Part shown: positions 54,091 to 63,929 of the stretch, in pieces
Numbering within the stretch: the first letter of the stretch is position 1
How the letters are laid out: every line of letters begins with the position of its first letter
NCBI GenBank assembly: GCA_024405635.1
Contig: JAKSOL010000002.1
Location: 153,458-217,457, forward strand
Source of the DNA: Salinivirgaceae bacterium
Lineage (GTDB): Bacteria > Bacteroidota > Bacteroidia > Bacteroidales > SZUA-534
Direction of reading: 5' to 3'
DNA length: 64,000 nt
Notes under the pieces: generated by a model
What the model saw: only the letters and a program-made list of their open reading frames with translations
Databases searched by the model: none
What the model was told of the DNA's origin: nothing
Program-made: the position numbers and the translations under genes

Positions 54091-57000
54091 ATGAAACAAC
54101 TACTATTGTTGATATGGTTTATATGTGCATTTCAGTACTCGTTTGCTGAAGTTGACGATTCGAATGTAGCACATGATTTAACAAGCATCGTTATACGTCA
54201 AAAATTCGAAGGCTCAGGCCTTTGCGAAAAAATGCCAGAATTCGATAGTAGTAAAGTATATTATGATTCAATAGTTAAAGGTAAAGAACAATTAATTATA
54301 GACGCCGCAAATGACGTCAACAATTATTTAGACAGTGTTACCTATGAATATGATTTTGGCAAAAAGGGAAAAACATTCAAGAAAGGGGATAGAACCATAC
54401 GTCAAATTGTGATTAAGTCTCATGTCAAAGAAATGAAGAATGACAAAGATCAGGAATTCATATTTGACATGAAACCAGGATTGAATTTAAAGACAAAAGG
54501 TGCTTCTGATCCATGTTACAATTTGTTTAACGATTTTGCAGGAGGTCATCGTAATTCATATTCTATCCAAACAACATTTATTTGTGACGTACCTATTCCC
54601 GTAAAAGTTCTTAATTCTGACAATAGTAGTCATTTGAATATTGACAAAAACGAATGCTTGGAATTGCAATTAGGTGAATATTACGAAAAGGGTAATACCC
54701 GAATTAGGTATAAAGTAAACGGAACCGATAAATGGGAAACTATTTATAAAAATGTTGAGATAGCCCAAAACAAAAGCATTGAACTTAGGTATCAAGACAT
54801 TGTTGGACCATACGGAAGTGCCGATTTTATTGCAAACATTGGTAAAATCATTACAATCAGGGTGGAAAAACAATTGCAGGATGGAACAGGACGATGGACA
54901 TACAATAAAGATGTGGAGTGTAGGTTTTACTCACAAGGCCCTGATTTTGACATTGTAGATATTCACAGAACCGCTTGCGATACAGAACCACTGTCAATAA
55001 AGATTAATATCGAAAATGTTGAATTATTTGACATATTCATTGGTGACGGCTCTATATATTGGAATTTAATACACGATCCTAATGCTAGAGATAAAGATTC
55101 GATAAATACAGGAGCTCCGGCTTTTCGTCTGGATAAATGTAAATCAACAGATGTATCAAATGAATTTATACTATATGGAACAGAAAAATCTATTAATACA
55201 TCTTTGTTGGATTATCTAAATGATACAACAAAAAAAGCAACTCAAGGTTGGTGGTGCATACAATTAGCTACATTAGAAACTTCTCTTCAAAGTTTTATTT
55301 CCACTAAAAAGCCTTTTAAGCTATCTCCGAAACCAGCTCCAATAACCGCCCAACAAGTACCGAATCCAGATTCGACGGCATCACCTACCGATCCAGTTAT
55401 ATATTTGGATATAAAAGATACCACGCCATATAGGTTGCCTTATAGCATATATGCGTATGATAAATTGGGGAGTATCCAGAATTCTGGCGAACCAATTTGT
55501 GAATTTTCACTGCACAAAGAAGGTTCAGAAGAAGGGTATGGCAATCTAAGAGAAAAATTTAATGAAGAAAAACCCAACTATTCATTTGCAATTACAAAGA
55601 GCGATTATTTAAAAACATACTTCAGTAGTTGGTATAATAATCAGACTGACACAATACGTTCTACCTTGCTTTTGGGGGAGCCAAATGGAAACGAATCAGC
55701 AGGAGATAACTGGGAACCAGAAACATACTCAGAAACAAATGTTGATTACATTTATATGCTAAAAAAATACGATGGAGAATACACCTATATAGTCAATTTT
55801 AAAATTTCGAAGAAAAATGGAACTTATTCTGGGGGTAAGTTCATAAAAATTAAAGGTGATGTAGCATCTTCATTGTCTAACACCTGTGCTGGTGCTAGTT
55901 CGAACGATACTTATACATTTTCTATTACCAAAAAAGACAATTATAATGTTGAACTTAAGTTAAGTCGTAAAAAAAGTAACTCAAGCGAAGAAGATAATTT
56001 AACAATATACTGTACAGATCCCACTGTTAAGTTTATAGCAGGAAACAACGGATATTATTTAACGGAAAAAATTGAAGCAGAAAATGATGGTTTGATATTG
56101 ATAGACATGAAAGACCTTTCGACAATATCCGTATGTAATGAACACGAAATCCCATTATCATTAAGCGATATAGGAGATATTAATAGCCGTTATTATGTAG
56201 CTAATAAAGATTTGATAGCTATTCAAGATGGAGGAGGCAGTATCAAAGTTTTGTATAATGGTATTTCTTATGAGGCATACAATAATGGAATCCAACGTCC
56301 AACTCTAACATCAGTTCAGGACTATGATGATGGCAAAGGTTTTACATATGTAATGGGAGGAAAGAAATATTGCCGATATTACAACCCATTGTCAGTTGAC
56401 GAAATGTATTCAATAAGCAATGACAAAAACTCTGACAAGGAAATAATAGGGTATGAAAAAGCGAAAGAGAAAATAGCGTGGGAAAAATTTGTGCAAGAAA
56501 GAAACAGCCGATGGGCAGAATTCCAAGATGATATATTCAAGAAATACTATAAGATAACAGGCATCCCAAAAAAAGATTTTTTGCCCAAATCAATAGGAAA
56601 TCAGAAAGCATATAGCGGATATATAAAAATAAAAGATTCAGATGGCTGCTATAGCGATACTATACCATATACATACAAATACAATGATTTCACAATTGAG
56701 TCGGAGGTTACTAAATATCCAGAAACGACAGTATCAGAAAATGGAGAAATTAAATTAACAAAAATCAAAGGCTCAGATACACCATATACATATAAGGAAG
56801 ATACAATTAAAGTCGGAATGGTTATTTCTGGTTTGAAGTATGGCGATAATCCATTAACATTTGCAAGCAAAACTGACAGTAATATTTTACGAACAATAAG
56901 AATAAATTTACCATTTGTATGTACGCCAAGTCCCCAAAAATGTAAAAATGGTTCTGGATCAATAACGGTTACTGATACAAGTAGAAATCCTATCGCAAAA

Positions 57001-60000
57001 TTCAATTCAATAATTATTGAAAATAGTGAAAATGAAAACATATCTAAAGATTATCGCTATAATGAAAATATTGGGAAAGCCATCGCTGTAGCTACAGGCA
57101 CTTATAATGTATTTGTAGGCGAAAATAACACGAGTAAGATTCTAATAGCCTCCGACATAAAAGTAGAAGATAAATCATTTGCTATTAATGTTGAAAATGA
57201 AGATGCAACAACAATTGGAGATAATGGCAGTCTGAAATTAAAAGCAACAAATGCCGATAAAGAAATAACACTTAAAATAGGAGAAAAAACGATTTCAGGT
57301 GTAACTTGGGATACAGATAAAACTAGTACTATCAGTTTGCGAGCCAACACATATACACTGACGGCTATACATGATGGATGCGCAGTTGATACAAATATAA
57401 CCATACTTGAGCCAACAATTAATTTCTTAAAGAGCGAGTCAAAATCAGGAGATCCAGAAGTTCCAGATGTTACTATTTCATATAACGAGAATAGTAACAA
57501 AGCTACCATTACAGCAGAAGGCAAAGGCGGTGGCAACATATCAGAATATGAATTAATTTTAAAAGGCGGTGATAAAGAAGTATTGAAAAGCAACAAAACT
57601 GCAGCAGGTACAACAAAATTAAATGGCACCTTTAAGTATTCATCAAGCACAAAATACAATCTGTATTTGCGATACAAAGCACTTCAAGCAAAAACATATT
57701 CAGAATACAATCTAACCCCCAATGGTATAATACCACTATCATTATCAAACTGCAAAGCCAAATCAGCAGAAAAGAATGCCACAAGGTGCTATGGAGAAAG
57801 AGGTGTAATTGAGTTAAATGGCAAATGTTCGTTTGAGATAAATGGAGAATCTCAAGAATCAGCAGTCACAACATTTGAGACAGAAGAGTCCTTCAATATT
57901 GTGAAATTGTTGAAAACAGAAGAGACAACCAATAACGATTGTAAGATAAGTCAAACAGTAACACGTACAGATACTATTCAAATAGTTGAAATTCCTAGAC
58001 CAGAAATAGATTTATGGGTAAAAGATGTAACATGTTTTGGAACAAACGATGGCACTATAGAAATAGAATCAGCATCAAATATTAAAAACAATACAGCCAA
58101 AGACCTGTTATTATCATTAGACAAAAATGACCAAGGGAAAAGTAAATTGGAAAATCTAAGTGCTAACACAGAAGGTAATTGTTACAAAGTATTAATAATA
58201 GACGGAAGTTGTACATATACACAGAATGCGTCAGTAAAAGGACCAAACTCAAAATTGGGCTTAGAAATAATTGGCAAGCAAGACCCTACTTGTACCAATG
58301 ACAATGGAAGCATTGTAGTATCACCTAACGGCGGATGGGGTAATTATATATTTTCAATTGACGATAATGGTCCAAATATCCCAGGTGAATTTGCAGAATT
58401 TGAAAAAGATAAAACATTTATTTCTGCAGACTCAGCAACCAAAATACATTTGTTTGATATGTTAGGCTATGGAGAGCACACACTATATGTATCAGACAAT
58501 AAAGGATGTACAGAAAAGGAAATAGTTAACCTTGAACAATACCAAAATCCACATGTAACAAAAGCTCTATTTGATTCAGTTAGTTGCAGTGGTTTAAGTG
58601 ACGGTAAGATAAAGCAAATAGAATACGAAACAGACTGCAAGGTAGAAGGAGCGCCAATAAGATTATATTATTCTAAAGAAGATACAATGCCAAGTGCTGC
58701 AAATTGGCAAGCATTTAATCCAACCATTTCAAATCTACAAGCAACACATTATCACATTTGGCTAAAAGATACAAACGAGTGCGTAAGCGATAACCCATTC
58801 TATATCAAAGTTGAGCAACCCGACAGCCTAATCCTTTCCATCACCGATGAGAATAACATTATCCGCGAGTATGGTAAGCCGGGCGGCTCGGTTAATGTGA
58901 ATGTTTCGGGTGGTAACAAGGGAACGTTCAACATTTTCCTTGATACGAAAAAAGATACTTTGGCGCAGGTGATATGGGGTAATCATGCTTTTAATGACAT
59001 TTTCAGGCCGGGCACACACAAACTATATGTAACCGACCATAAGGAGTGTATCGATTCCGCCACCACCAAGCAAATGCGCCAGCCCGATAGTCCGCTGAGC
59101 ATTGAAGCCACGCCGCACGATGCGTTGTGCAATGGTTCTTTTGGCAGCATAACAGTAAGGGGTTCAGGCGGTTGGAATGGCTACCAATACTCATGCAGCA
59201 GCAAAAGCAACCTTTATGGTGCCAACCAGAATGAATACACATTCCATGATATAAAGGGTGGCTATTACGAAGTGTCGGTAACAGATGCTGAAGGAGTGAC
59301 GGCCACACAAAAGGTGTATGTCAACACCCCGCCGAAGCTGATGGCTGTTCCGCTACTGCGCGCATCGTCGTGCAAAAACGACGGACTTATATCGGCCAAC
59401 ATAACGGGAGGCACAATGCCTTATTTGGTCAAACCCGACAGCAGTTCTGTCACCCCGTTCTACTTTGAGCCATACATCACCAATAGCAATTTAACCATAA
59501 TTCCAAAGCAGCTGGCGGCCGGCGACTACTCAATAGTAGTTGTCGATTCGAACAATTGCGAGATACTAATGTCGGCAACCATAGCCGACAGCAGCGTAAA
59601 GGCCACGGTGAAACCCGTTTACCCCACAGCGCACGAGTTTGCCAATGGGCGGCTCGAGGCTGTTGTGCAGCAGGGGCCCGCGCCTTATACCTATCTGTGG
59701 AAGAACCACAATACCAGTCAGACCTGCACCAATGCCGTTTGGGATAAGGTGGGCGCCGGAGTTTACAGTCTCGATGTTTCTGATGCCAACAACTGCTCGG
59801 TGTCGGTGCCCATAACCTATTTGGCCACCAATGGCGATTTGCCGCTAATCATCGACACCATAATTGGTGAGACGGCGGTTGGCGCCTGCAACGGCATGGC
59901 AAGGTTCACATCCGACACCACAGGGTTCAAAAGCATCACTCTGCATGGCAATTCGGGTGTGAAAAAAGATGTTACCAGCCTAGTTAACAATAAGCTGCAA

Positions 60001-62334
60001 TTCGAATTGACAGGCCTTGCGCCCGACAGCTATCTGCTTGAGTGCGTTCTGGCTGACACAACCGTGCGCTATGCAAAATTCACCATTGCCCGATACGAGC
60101 CAATGCATCTGATAGTCAGCAACATTGTTGATGTGTCGAAGCAAGACGCGGCCAACGGCTCTGCCAAACTGCGCATTGATGGAGGAAGGGCGCCGTTCAT
60201 TGTCCAGATGCTTCGCGGCGACGATTTCCTTGCCGACACCGTACTGAACGACAGAAATCTGCCGATGTCAGGTTTGACGGCCGCCAACTATACGGTTTCG
60301 GTTGTCGATGAGTCGGCCAATCGTGTCAACGCGCAGTTCATAATCCGTAAGCCAGAAAAACCGTTACAGTTGCAGGCGCAGACGGTTGAGAACCCATCGT
60401 GCAACGGCTACAACAATGGCCGCATTATTCTGAAAGCCACTGGCGGCTGGGGCGACTACGAGTATGCCGCAGCCGAAGGCGAGTTTGGGCGCGCAACAGC
60501 GTACGACGGTCGTGGTGCGGCGGTTCACACCTTTGTGGCTATCGACAGCAAAGGCATAACCGATACGCTGAAAGTCGAGCTTGTTGAACCGCTACCGCTG
60601 ACAGCCCGCGTGGTTCAAGTTGATTCGGTGTCGTGCTTCGGCCGGACCGACGGCAGCGTAACCTTCGACATTGCCGGTGGCACCGCACCCTACACCGTCC
60701 ATTACGATGACTTTTTCGACAAGAAAAGCAATTTTGTGGGCTCGCTCAATGCCGGCACGCACACATTCAGCATTACCGACAGCAACTTCTGCCAGACCGT
60801 TGAAGGCAGCTTGGCGGTCGATATTCCGCAACCCGACAGCCTGCAAGTGGCTCACGACAGTGTGATACACACCACCTGCAACACAGACAATGGTCGCATC
60901 TTTATAACAATTGCAGGCGGCACCGCACCGTATGCCAACAGCTGGCGCGAAGACGGTCTGATAAAAGAGCGTTTTGCAAACCTGACTGCCATCGACAGTC
61001 TTCAGGGGTATAGCCTGTACGAGGTTGAAGTGGCCGACGCCAAAGGCTGCAAAGCCGGAAAATCGTACCGCATCAATCCATCATCGGGACCGAAGATAGA
61101 GCGTGTACGCACGCTGCCGGTGCTGTGCTATGGCGATTCAACCGGAACAGCAGTCATCGACAGTGCCGATATTGTTCCTGCCACACCCTACTCACCATTC
61201 CGCATCGAGTGGCCGCATGGCGAGAACGCAATGAGTGTGGGCAATCTGCCAGCTGGGTGGAATGTGGTTTTTATCATCGATTCGAACAACTGCAAAAACA
61301 GCACAAGTTTCAATATTGATGCACCGTCGCCGATAGAAATCATAAAGGTTGGCAGTCGCGACGCTTCGTGCTATGGCTATGCCGATGGCCGTATCAGCAC
61401 ACTCACTTTGGGCGGTGTGGGCGGTTACCGCTACCTATGGAGCAACGGCGACACCCTGCCCGACATCGACAGCATTGCCAAAGGCGCCTACACCATTGTT
61501 GTTGCCGACCGCAACAACTGCCGCGACTCTGCAGTCTTTGCCATTGGTCAGCCCGACTCGCTGCACGTGGAGATTGGCGAGGAGAATGTGCTCATGTGCC
61601 CCGATAATACCTACGAGTTCATACCAACCGACGGCTTCAAAACATACCGTTGGATTCTGAACGACTCAACACTGTCAGACAAGCGCAACCTGATTGCTTC
61701 CGAACAGGGCGAGTACCACCTTGTGGCCACCTACGGAGCCAACTGCATCAGTCGCGACACCGTTACAATCACCATTGGCGACGATTTGCTCGAAGCCGAT
61801 TTCTACATGGCTTCCGACGCTTCGAAGGATAACACCATTGCCCTTGTCGAACTGTCGAACATGAAGACCGACAGCATCCGTTGGGATTTCAGCGCCGCAG
61901 ATTTCGAGGTTGTGGACAGCTCGCTCTACGAACTGCAGCTGAAGCCGAACACCATTGGCTTGTACAACATCACACTGTGGGCCTACTCGAGCGGCTGCGT
62001 AAGTTACATCACCAAGCAGGTTGAGATTTCGGATTTGCCCGACACTACCGACAACATCAAGTTGGGCTACGACCCGCTGATAAAATCGGTTACGGTGAAA
62101 CCCAACCCGACAAACGGATTGTTCAGAGTTGATGTGCAACTGCGTGAAAGCCACGATGCCGAAATGACTATTTCGAGCGTCAGCCACGGTACTCAGATAG
62201 AACAGCGCAAACTGGCCGGAGATGCCGAATACAGCGAGAGTTTCGATTTGAGCAACGCCAGCGACGGCGTGTACATCCTGCGCATAAGCGCCAGCGATGA
62301 GCATCGAGTTTTGAAGGTGCTGATTGCGAAGTAG
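54091..62334 (+). CDS. Giant SprB-repeat adhesin with T9SS sorting domain
   Basis: 2747 residues with a signal peptide ending YSFAE. The N-terminal ~1,250 residues are heterogeneous, with SprB-like modules from about 1300. Repeats of the form xxCxGxxDGxIxxxxxGGxxPYxYxW...LxAGxYxVxVxDxxxC recur at least ten times toward the C-terminus (CNGSFGSITVRGSGGW, CFGRTDGSVTFDIAGGTAPY, CYGYADGRISTLTLGGVGGY). A PKD-like segment and the sorting domain (VKPNPTNGLFRVDV, then SDGVYILRI) end it. SprB of Flavobacterium is the moving adhesin of gliding. DNA composition changes from AT- to GC-rich near 58815, inside the repeats. Confidence 0.88.
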   Translation: MKQLLLLIWFICAFQYSFAEVDDSNVAHDLTSIVIRQKFEGSGLCEKMPEFDSSKVYYDSIVKGKEQLIIDAANDVNNYLDSVTYEYDFGKKGKTFKKGDRTIRQIVIKSHVKEMKNDKDQEFIFDMKPGLNLKTKGASDPCYNLFNDFAGGHRNSYSIQTTFICDVPIPVKVLNSDNSSHLNIDKNECLELQLGEYYEKGNTRIRYKVNGTDKWETIYKNVEIAQNKSIELRYQDIVGPYGSADFIANIGKIITIRVEKQLQDGTGRWTYNKDVECRFYSQGPDFDIVDIHRTACDTEPLSIKINIENVELFDIFIGDGSIYWNLIHDPNARDKDSINTGAPAFRLDKCKSTDVSNEFILYGTEKSINTSLLDYLNDTTKKATQGWWCIQLATLETSLQSFISTKKPFKLSPKPAPITAQQVPNPDSTASPTDPVIYLDIKDTTPYRLPYSIYAYDKLGSIQNSGEPICEFSLHKEGSEEGYGNLREKFNEEKPNYSFAITKSDYLKTYFSSWYNNQTDTIRSTLLLGEPNGNESAGDNWEPETYSETNVDYIYMLKKYDGEYTYIVNFKISKKNGTYSGGKFIKIKGDVASSLSNTCAGASSNDTYTFSITKKDNYNVELKLSRKKSNSSEEDNLTIYCTDPTVKFIAGNNGYYLTEKIEAENDGLILIDMKDLSTISVCNEHEIPLSLSDIGDINSRYYVANKDLIAIQDGGGSIKVLYNGISYEAYNNGIQRPTLTSVQDYDDGKGFTYVMGGKKYCRYYNPLSVDEMYSISNDKNSDKEIIGYEKAKEKIAWEKFVQERNSRWAEFQDDIFKKYYKITGIPKKDFLPKSIGNQKAYSGYIKIKDSDGCYSDTIPYTYKYNDFTIESEVTKYPETTVSENGEIKLTKIKGSDTPYTYKEDTIKVGMVISGLKYGDNPLTFASKTDSNILRTIRINLPFVCTPSPQKCKNGSGSITVTDTSRNPIAKFNSIIIENSENENISKDYRYNENIGKAIAVATGTYNVFVGENNTSKILIASDIKVEDKSFAINVENEDATTIGDNGSLKLKATNADKEITLKIGEKTISGVTWDTDKTSTISLRANTYTLTAIHDGCAVDTNITILEPTINFLKSESKSGDPEVPDVTISYNENSNKATITAEGKGGGNISEYELILKGGDKEVLKSNKTAAGTTKLNGTFKYSSSTKYNLYLRYKALQAKTYSEYNLTPNGIIPLSLSNCKAKSAEKNATRCYGERGVIELNGKCSFEINGESQESAVTTFETEESFNIVKLLKTEETTNNDCKISQTVTRTDTIQIVEIPRPEIDLWVKDVTCFGTNDGTIEIESASNIKNNTAKDLLLSLDKNDQGKSKLENLSANTEGNCYKVLIIDGSCTYTQNASVKGPNSKLGLEIIGKQDPTCTNDNGSIVVSPNGGWGNYIFSIDDNGPNIPGEFAEFEKDKTFISADSATKIHLFDMLGYGEHTLYVSDNKGCTEKEIVNLEQYQNPHVTKALFDSVSCSGLSDGKIKQIEYETDCKVEGAPIRLYYSKEDTMPSAANWQAFNPTISNLQATHYHIWLKDTNECVSDNPFYIKVEQPDSLILSITDENNIIREYGKPGGSVNVNVSGGNKGTFNIFLDTKKDTLAQVIWGNHAFNDIFRPGTHKLYVTDHKECIDSATTKQMRQPDSPLSIEATPHDALCNGSFGSITVRGSGGWNGYQYSCSSKSNLYGANQNEYTFHDIKGGYYEVSVTDAEGVTATQKVYVNTPPKLMAVPLLRASSCKNDGLISANITGGTMPYLVKPDSSSVTPFYFEPYITNSNLTIIPKQLAAGDYSIVVVDSNNCEILMSATIADSSVKATVKPVYPTAHEFANGRLEAVVQQGPAPYTYLWKNHNTSQTCTNAVWDKVGAGVYSLDVSDANNCSVSVPITYLATNGDLPLIIDTIIGETAVGACNGMARFTSDTTGFKSITLHGNSGVKKDVTSLVNNKLQFELTGLAPDSYLLECVLADTTVRYAKFTIARYEPMHLIVSNIVDVSKQDAANGSAKLRIDGGRAPFIVQMLRGDDFLADTVLNDRNLPMSGLTAANYTVSVVDESANRVNAQFIIRKPEKPLQLQAQTVENPSCNGYNNGRIILKATGGWGDYEYAAAEGEFGRATAYDGRGAAVHTFVAIDSKGITDTLKVELVEPLPLTARVVQVDSVSCFGRTDGSVTFDIAGGTAPYTVHYDDFFDKKSNFVGSLNAGTHTFSITDSNFCQTVEGSLAVDIPQPDSLQVAHDSVIHTTCNTDNGRIFITIAGGTAPYANSWREDGLIKERFANLTAIDSLQGYSLYEVEVADAKGCKAGKSYRINPSSGPKIERVRTLPVLCYGDSTGTAVIDSADIVPATPYSPFRIEWPHGENAMSVGNLPAGWNVVFIIDSNNCKNSTSFNIDAPSPIEIIKVGSRDASCYGYADGRISTLTLGGVGGYRYLWSNGDTLPDIDSIAKGAYTIVVADRNNCRDSAVFAIGQPDSLHVEIGEENVLMCPDNTYEFIPTDGFKTYRWILNDSTLSDKRNLIASEQGEYHLVATYGANCISRDTVTITIGDDLLEADFYMASDASKDNTIALVELSNMKTDSIRWDFSAADFEVVDSSLYELQLKPNTIGLYNITLWAYSSGCVSYITKQVEISDLPDTTDNIKLGYDPLIKSVTVKPNPTNGLFRVDVQLRESHDAEMTISSVSHGTQIEQRKLAGDAEYSESFDLSNASDGVYILRISASDEHRVLKVLIAK

Positions 62335-62341
62335 AGGAACG

Positions 62342-62400
62342 CAAACTGAAACCAAAAACAATTAAAGGACAAAATGTTGAGAAAATTGAAAATTCTAAAC
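62342..62400 (+). repeat. Direct repeat, left copy, before the AlbA-type gene
   Basis: This 59-nt copy matches 63781-63846, with 2 substitutions (A/G twice) and a 7-nt insertion in the right copy. Shared core: CAATTAAAGGnCAAAATGTT, then GAGAAAATTGAAA and ATTCTAAAC. Confidence 0.85.
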
Positions 62401-62420
62401 TTAAACGGAAACAATAAGAT

Positions 62421-63788
62421 ATGACAGAAACCAACCGCATCGAATTCAAACGGGAACTGACTGATAAACTTGATATAGAGAAAGAAGTTATCGCATTTCT
62501 CAACTATCGAGAAGGAGGAATAATATATATAGGAATCGAGAAAAATGGAACAGCTGTTGGTTTGAAAGATATTGACGGTGATATGCTAAAGATAAAAGAC
62601 CGTATTCGCAAAAACATATCACCATCGCCAATGGGGTTATTCGATGTTACTGCCACAACCATTGATAATAAACGTGTTATAAAGATTTTTATAGCCAGTG
62701 GTAACGAAAAACCATATTACAAAACAAAATACGGAATGTCGGAGCATGGCTGTTACATTAGAGTGGGAACCGCAGCTGAACCAATGACCACCGCAATGAT
62801 TGAAGATTTGTTCTCGCATCGTGTGCGCAATTCTCTTAAAAATATTCCATCACCGCGGCAAGATCTGACTTTCAGCCAGTTGCGTATATACTATCAGGAA
62901 AAAGGATTCTCGTTGAACAACAATTTTCTAAAGACTCTTGAATTGTTGACAGATAATGAGCAGATGAATTATGCGGCTTATCTTTTGGCCGATGAAAACG
63001 GAAACTCAATGAAATTTGCCGAATACGCAGGAACCGACAGATATGAACTTGTGGAAAATAACGAATACGGGTATTGCTGTTTGCTGACTGCGACTCGCAA
63101 AATTCTTGATAAATTGAATGTTGCTAATAAAGTACGTTCAACAATAACACCGACAAGCCGGATTGATACGCCCCTTTGGGATCCGATAGCACTACGTGAA
63201 GTTGTGGTAAATGCCATCGTACATAACGATTATAGCTATGGTGCACCGGCTAAAATCGAATTGTTTTCTGACCATATCGAAATAACATCGATAGGCCGCA
63301 TACCTGAGGGATTAAGTGAAACCGATTTTTTTAGTGGTATAAGCATGCCCCGAAACAAAGAGCTTATGCGTGTTTTCCGTGACGTTGATTTGGTGGAAGC
63401 GTTGGGGTCGGGCATGCTGCGAATAATGCATTCTTATAACAAAGAGAACTTTGAGTTTGGTGACAACTACATTAGGTTTAAAGTGTATTTCAATAAAGCA
63501 AGCGAAACAGTCAATGTCTTAGACAACAACAGAAATGTCTTAGACAATCATACCCTAAATATATTATCCGATAATAATATTACCAGACAAGAGAAATTGA
63601 TAGCGTTAATCCGTATAAATCCAAAATCAACAATAAAACTATTATCGCAACAATTGAATGTGTCACCAAAAACTATTCAACGCGATTTGGAAATCTTTAA
63701 ATCAGAAGGAAAAATTAAACACATTGGCTCTGATAATAGTGGCGAATGGGTAATAATGAGTGAGGATAGTAACGCAAACACAAACTGA
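62421..63788 (+). CDS. AlbA_2 / ATP-binding / winged-helix protein (RecG-like group)
   Basis: 455 residues. The N-terminal AlbA_2 (Schlafen-like) domain is IEFKRELTDKLDIEKEVIAF, with GGIIYIGIEKNGTAVGL. A GHKL-like ATPase follows with N-box LREVVVNAIVHNDYS and G-box VEALGSGMLRIM. A C-terminal winged helix (TIKLLSQQLNVSPKTIQRDLEIFK) ends it. The family acts as DNA-binding regulators, found often in accessory regions. The gene lies between two near-identical direct repeats, and its TGA falls inside the right copy. Base composition is AT-rich and unlike the GC-rich ends of the preceding gene. Confidence 0.85.
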   Translation: MTETNRIEFKRELTDKLDIEKEVIAFLNYREGGIIYIGIEKNGTAVGLKDIDGDMLKIKDRIRKNISPSPMGLFDVTATTIDNKRVIKIFIASGNEKPYYKTKYGMSEHGCYIRVGTAAEPMTTAMIEDLFSHRVRNSLKNIPSPRQDLTFSQLRIYYQEKGFSLNNNFLKTLELLTDNEQMNYAAYLLADENGNSMKFAEYAGTDRYELVENNEYGYCCLLTATRKILDKLNVANKVRSTITPTSRIDTPLWDPIALREVVVNAIVHNDYSYGAPAKIELFSDHIEITSIGRIPEGLSETDFFSGISMPRNKELMRVFRDVDLVEALGSGMLRIMHSYNKENFEFGDNYIRFKVYFNKASETVNVLDNNRNVLDNHTLNILSDNNITRQEKLIALIRINPKSTIKLLSQQLNVSPKTIQRDLEIFKSEGKIKHIGSDNSGEWVIMSEDSNANTN

Positions 63789-63846
63789 AACCGAAAACAA
63801 TTAAAGGGCAAAATGTTGAGAAAATTGAAAGTTGAAAATTCTAAAC
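63781..63846 (+). repeat. Direct repeat, right copy, after the AlbA-type gene
   Basis: A 66-nt copy of the left repeat with an extra GTTGAAA. The repeat pair is in direct orientation about 1.4 kb apart and brackets a single gene. Confidence 0.85.
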
Positions 63847-63864
63847 CTTCTAAATAGCGAAGCC

Positions 63865-63880
63865 CCCGATAGCTATCGGG
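63865..63880. repeat. 16-bp palindrome CCCGATAGCTATCGGG
   Basis: Perfect self-complementary 16-mer between the right direct repeat and the last gene. With no T tract after it, it is a poor terminator; an interspersed palindrome or a binding site is likelier. Just after it, three near-copies of a 9-nt unit (GATTCACCG-type, 63902-63926) follow. Confidence 0.7.
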
Positions 63881-63929
63881 ATAAACTTCTCAACTCTAAA
63901 CGATTCACCGATTCACCAGTTCACCAACC

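Noticed and set aside
61675..62361. 228-codon minus-strand frame opposite the SprB gene end
   Set aside because: Antisense shadow of the GC-rich sorting-domain region; residues show no family pattern.
62342..63846. CRISPR array from repeats near the right end
   Set aside because: Only two copies 1.4 kb apart bracketing a gene; no regular short spacers.
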